Origin: Telmatospirillum siberiense
GTDB lineage: Bacteria; Pseudomonadota; Alphaproteobacteria; Rhodospirillales; Magnetospirillaceae
Assembly (NCBI RefSeq): GCF_002845745.1
Contig: NZ_PIUM01000037.1
Coordinates: 1 to 64,000, forward strand
Direction of reading: 5' to 3'
Length of the DNA: 64,000 nt
This document shows positions 63,178 through 64,000 of the stretch, piece after piece (the first letter of the stretch is position 1; each line of letters opens with the position of its first letter). A model generated the notes under the pieces. It saw only the letters and a program-made list of their open reading frames with translations. It was not told where the DNA came from and ran no database searches. The position numbers were made by a program, and so were the translations under genes.

Positions 63178-63684
63178 ATGATCGAACGCTTGCTGGAACG
63201 CTTCCTGTTCGGCAGCCGCTGGATTCAGGCCCCGCTGTATGTCGGGCTGACCCTTCTGCTCGTCGCCTTCGTCATCAAATTCTTCCAGGAGATCCTGCAT
63301 TCCGGCGGGCATATCCTGGAGATGCGCGAGCAGGATCTGGTGCTGATGGCCCTGTCGCTGATCGATCTCGTCCTGGTGGCCAATCTGCTGGTGATGGTGA
63401 TCATCTCGGGCTATGAGAATTTCGTGTCCCGCATCGAGACCGACGACGACACCGAGACCCTGGCCTGGGTGGGCAAGCTGGATTCGGGAACGCTGAAGCT
63501 GAAGGTGGCGGCCTCCATCGTGGCGATTTCCTCGATCAACCTCTTGAAGGCCTTCATGAACGCCGAGGACACGCCCAACGACAAATTGCTGTGGCTGGTG
63601 GTGATGCATCTCACCTTCGTGGTTTCAGCCCTGCTGATGGGCCTCCTCGACAAACTGGCCTTCGCCGGGCATCGCGATCACTGA
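63178..63684 (+). CDS. UPF0114 (YqhA-like) membrane protein
   Basis: 168 residues from ATG 63178 behind GGGAG. Three membrane segments: LYVGLTLLLVAFVIKFFQEI, LIDLVLVANLLVMVIISGYE and LVVMHLTFVVSALLMGLLDK; the segment ENFVSRIETDDDTETLAWVG is diagnostic of the family. Function unknown; it is 110 bp downstream of tamB in the same direction. Confidence 0.9.
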   Translation: MIERLLERFLFGSRWIQAPLYVGLTLLLVAFVIKFFQEILHSGGHILEMREQDLVLMALSLIDLVLVANLLVMVIISGYENFVSRIETDDDTETLAWVGKLDSGTLKLKVAASIVAISSINLLKAFMNAEDTPNDKLLWLVVMHLTFVVSALLMGLLDKLAFAGHRDH

Positions 63685-63692
63685 TCCCCCCC

Positions 63693-63716
63693 CCGCCCGG
63701 CGGGCCTACCGGGCGG
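63693..63716 (+). terminator. Possible terminator hairpin
   Basis: CCGCCCGG (63693-63700) pairs perfectly with CCGGGCGG (63709-63716) around an 8-base loop, 8 bp past the UPF0114 stop. There is no T-run, so activity as a factor-independent terminator is uncertain. Confidence 0.4.
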
Positions 63717-63732
63717 CTCCTTAGAAGCTGCG

Positions 63733-63785
63733 GACGTTCACTATCTCCTCTCCCGCCCTTGGCGGGAGAGGTTCGGGTGAACGTC
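63733..63785. repeat. Nested palindrome with REP-like core
   Basis: Outer arms GACGTTCAC/GTGAACGTC (63733-63741, 63777-63785) enclose CCTCTCCCGCC/GGCGGGAGAGG (63747-63757, 63761-63771). It lies between convergent genes like those at 41632 and 49850 and shares their CTCTCCCGC core. Confidence 0.75.
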
Positions 63786-63793
63786 CCAGGCCC

Positions 63794-64000
63794 TTATTTT
63801 TTCATGGCATCGGCGCCCATGGCGTCCTTGCTCATCCCGTCCTTTTTCATGGTGTCGCCGCTCATGGCGTCTTTCGACATCGAATCCTTCTTCATGCCGT
63901 CCTTGGTCATGGCATCCTTCTTCATGCCGTCCTTGGCCATACCGTCTTTGGTCATGGCATCCTTGGCCATCCCGTCCGGGGCCATGCCGTCCGCCGCCCG
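63794..64000 (-). CDS. Pentapeptide MXKDX repeat protein (partial, continues past window)
   Basis: The reading frame enters from beyond 64000, so only the last 68 codons are present. They consist of the five-residue unit MxKDx repeated about 12 times (MAKDA, MTKDG, MKKDA), ending in KK and a stop at 63794. Proteins of this family are small, exported and methionine-rich; the repeats may bind metals, and function is unproven. Some units have Pro-Asp or Gly-Asp in place of Lys-Asp. Confidence 0.85.
   Translation of the reverse strand, partial: RAADGMAPDGMAKDAMTKDGMAKDGMKKDAMTKDGMKKDSMSKDAMSGDTMKKDGMSKDAMGADAMKK

Noticed and set aside
63794-64000. Possible direct-repeat array or CRISPR
   Set aside because: The 15-base repeats are in frame and encode the MXKDX protein.

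Overview
The window is high-GC DNA with codon usage, ATGA-type operon overlaps and gene families that point to an alphaproteobacterium, probably Rhodospirillales-like. This is inferred from the TamA/TamB pair, many Tat-exported binding proteins, the pentapeptide MXKDX repeat protein, the UPF0114 protein and the SsuADCB layout. No rRNA, tRNA or CRISPR array was recognised. The region is accessory metabolism: at least four import systems, each paired with catabolic or redox enzymes.

Layout. 1-878: 5' end of an IS701-type transposase, then a gene-less stretch with a palindromic repeat. 879-11194: operon hyuA - dppBCDF-like transporter - hyuB - binding protein - metallo-beta-lactamase-fold hydrolase, which looks like uptake and ATP-dependent opening of a cyclic amide. 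11203-13729: sodium:solute symporter divergent from a LysR regulator. 13875-14276: orphan gene. 14552-16705: FMN-binding split-barrel protein plus a Tau/Ssu-type permease and ATPase. 16901-25379: CoA-ester operon (two class I CoA-transferase pairs, two crotonases, a methionine gamma-lyase-like PLP enzyme, a PaaK-like ligase, a Tat-exported binding protein), followed by a hydroxyacid-oxoacid transhydrogenase-type Fe-alcohol dehydrogenase.

27124-35564 is the most unusual part. A leftward iron-sulfur operon (AprA-like flavoprotein, AprB-like ferredoxin, HEAT-repeat protein, NapH/NosR-like membrane ferredoxin, second ferredoxin) is divergent from a rightward operon (binding protein with a NosL-like C-terminal domain, permease, ATPase, Crp/Fnr regulator). 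It is directly followed by a classical leftward ssuADCB alkanesulfonate operon (35580-39427) without ssuE. I infer an oxygen-sensitive route for a sulfur-containing (or similar) substrate; the substrate is unknown. It is the best candidate for an undescribed system.

39848-49849: MFS transporter and MarR regulator, a multi-cluster NAD(P)H oxidoreductase, rubrerythrin, chemoreceptor, DUF763 protein, a very AT-rich island with an orphan gene, a thiamine-binding-like protein and thiol peroxidase. 50231-57000: metallo-hydrolase with divergent LysR, DUF1501/DUF1800 pair, a small orphan, and a YedY-type molybdoenzyme with its cytochrome b. 57186-63684: tamA-tamB and a UPF0114 membrane protein. The window closes with a partial MXKDX repeat gene.

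A pattern across the window: convergent gene pairs either nearly touch (5-15 bp apart) or are separated by palindromic repeat elements (26.8 kb, 41.6 kb, 49.9 kb, 63.7 kb).
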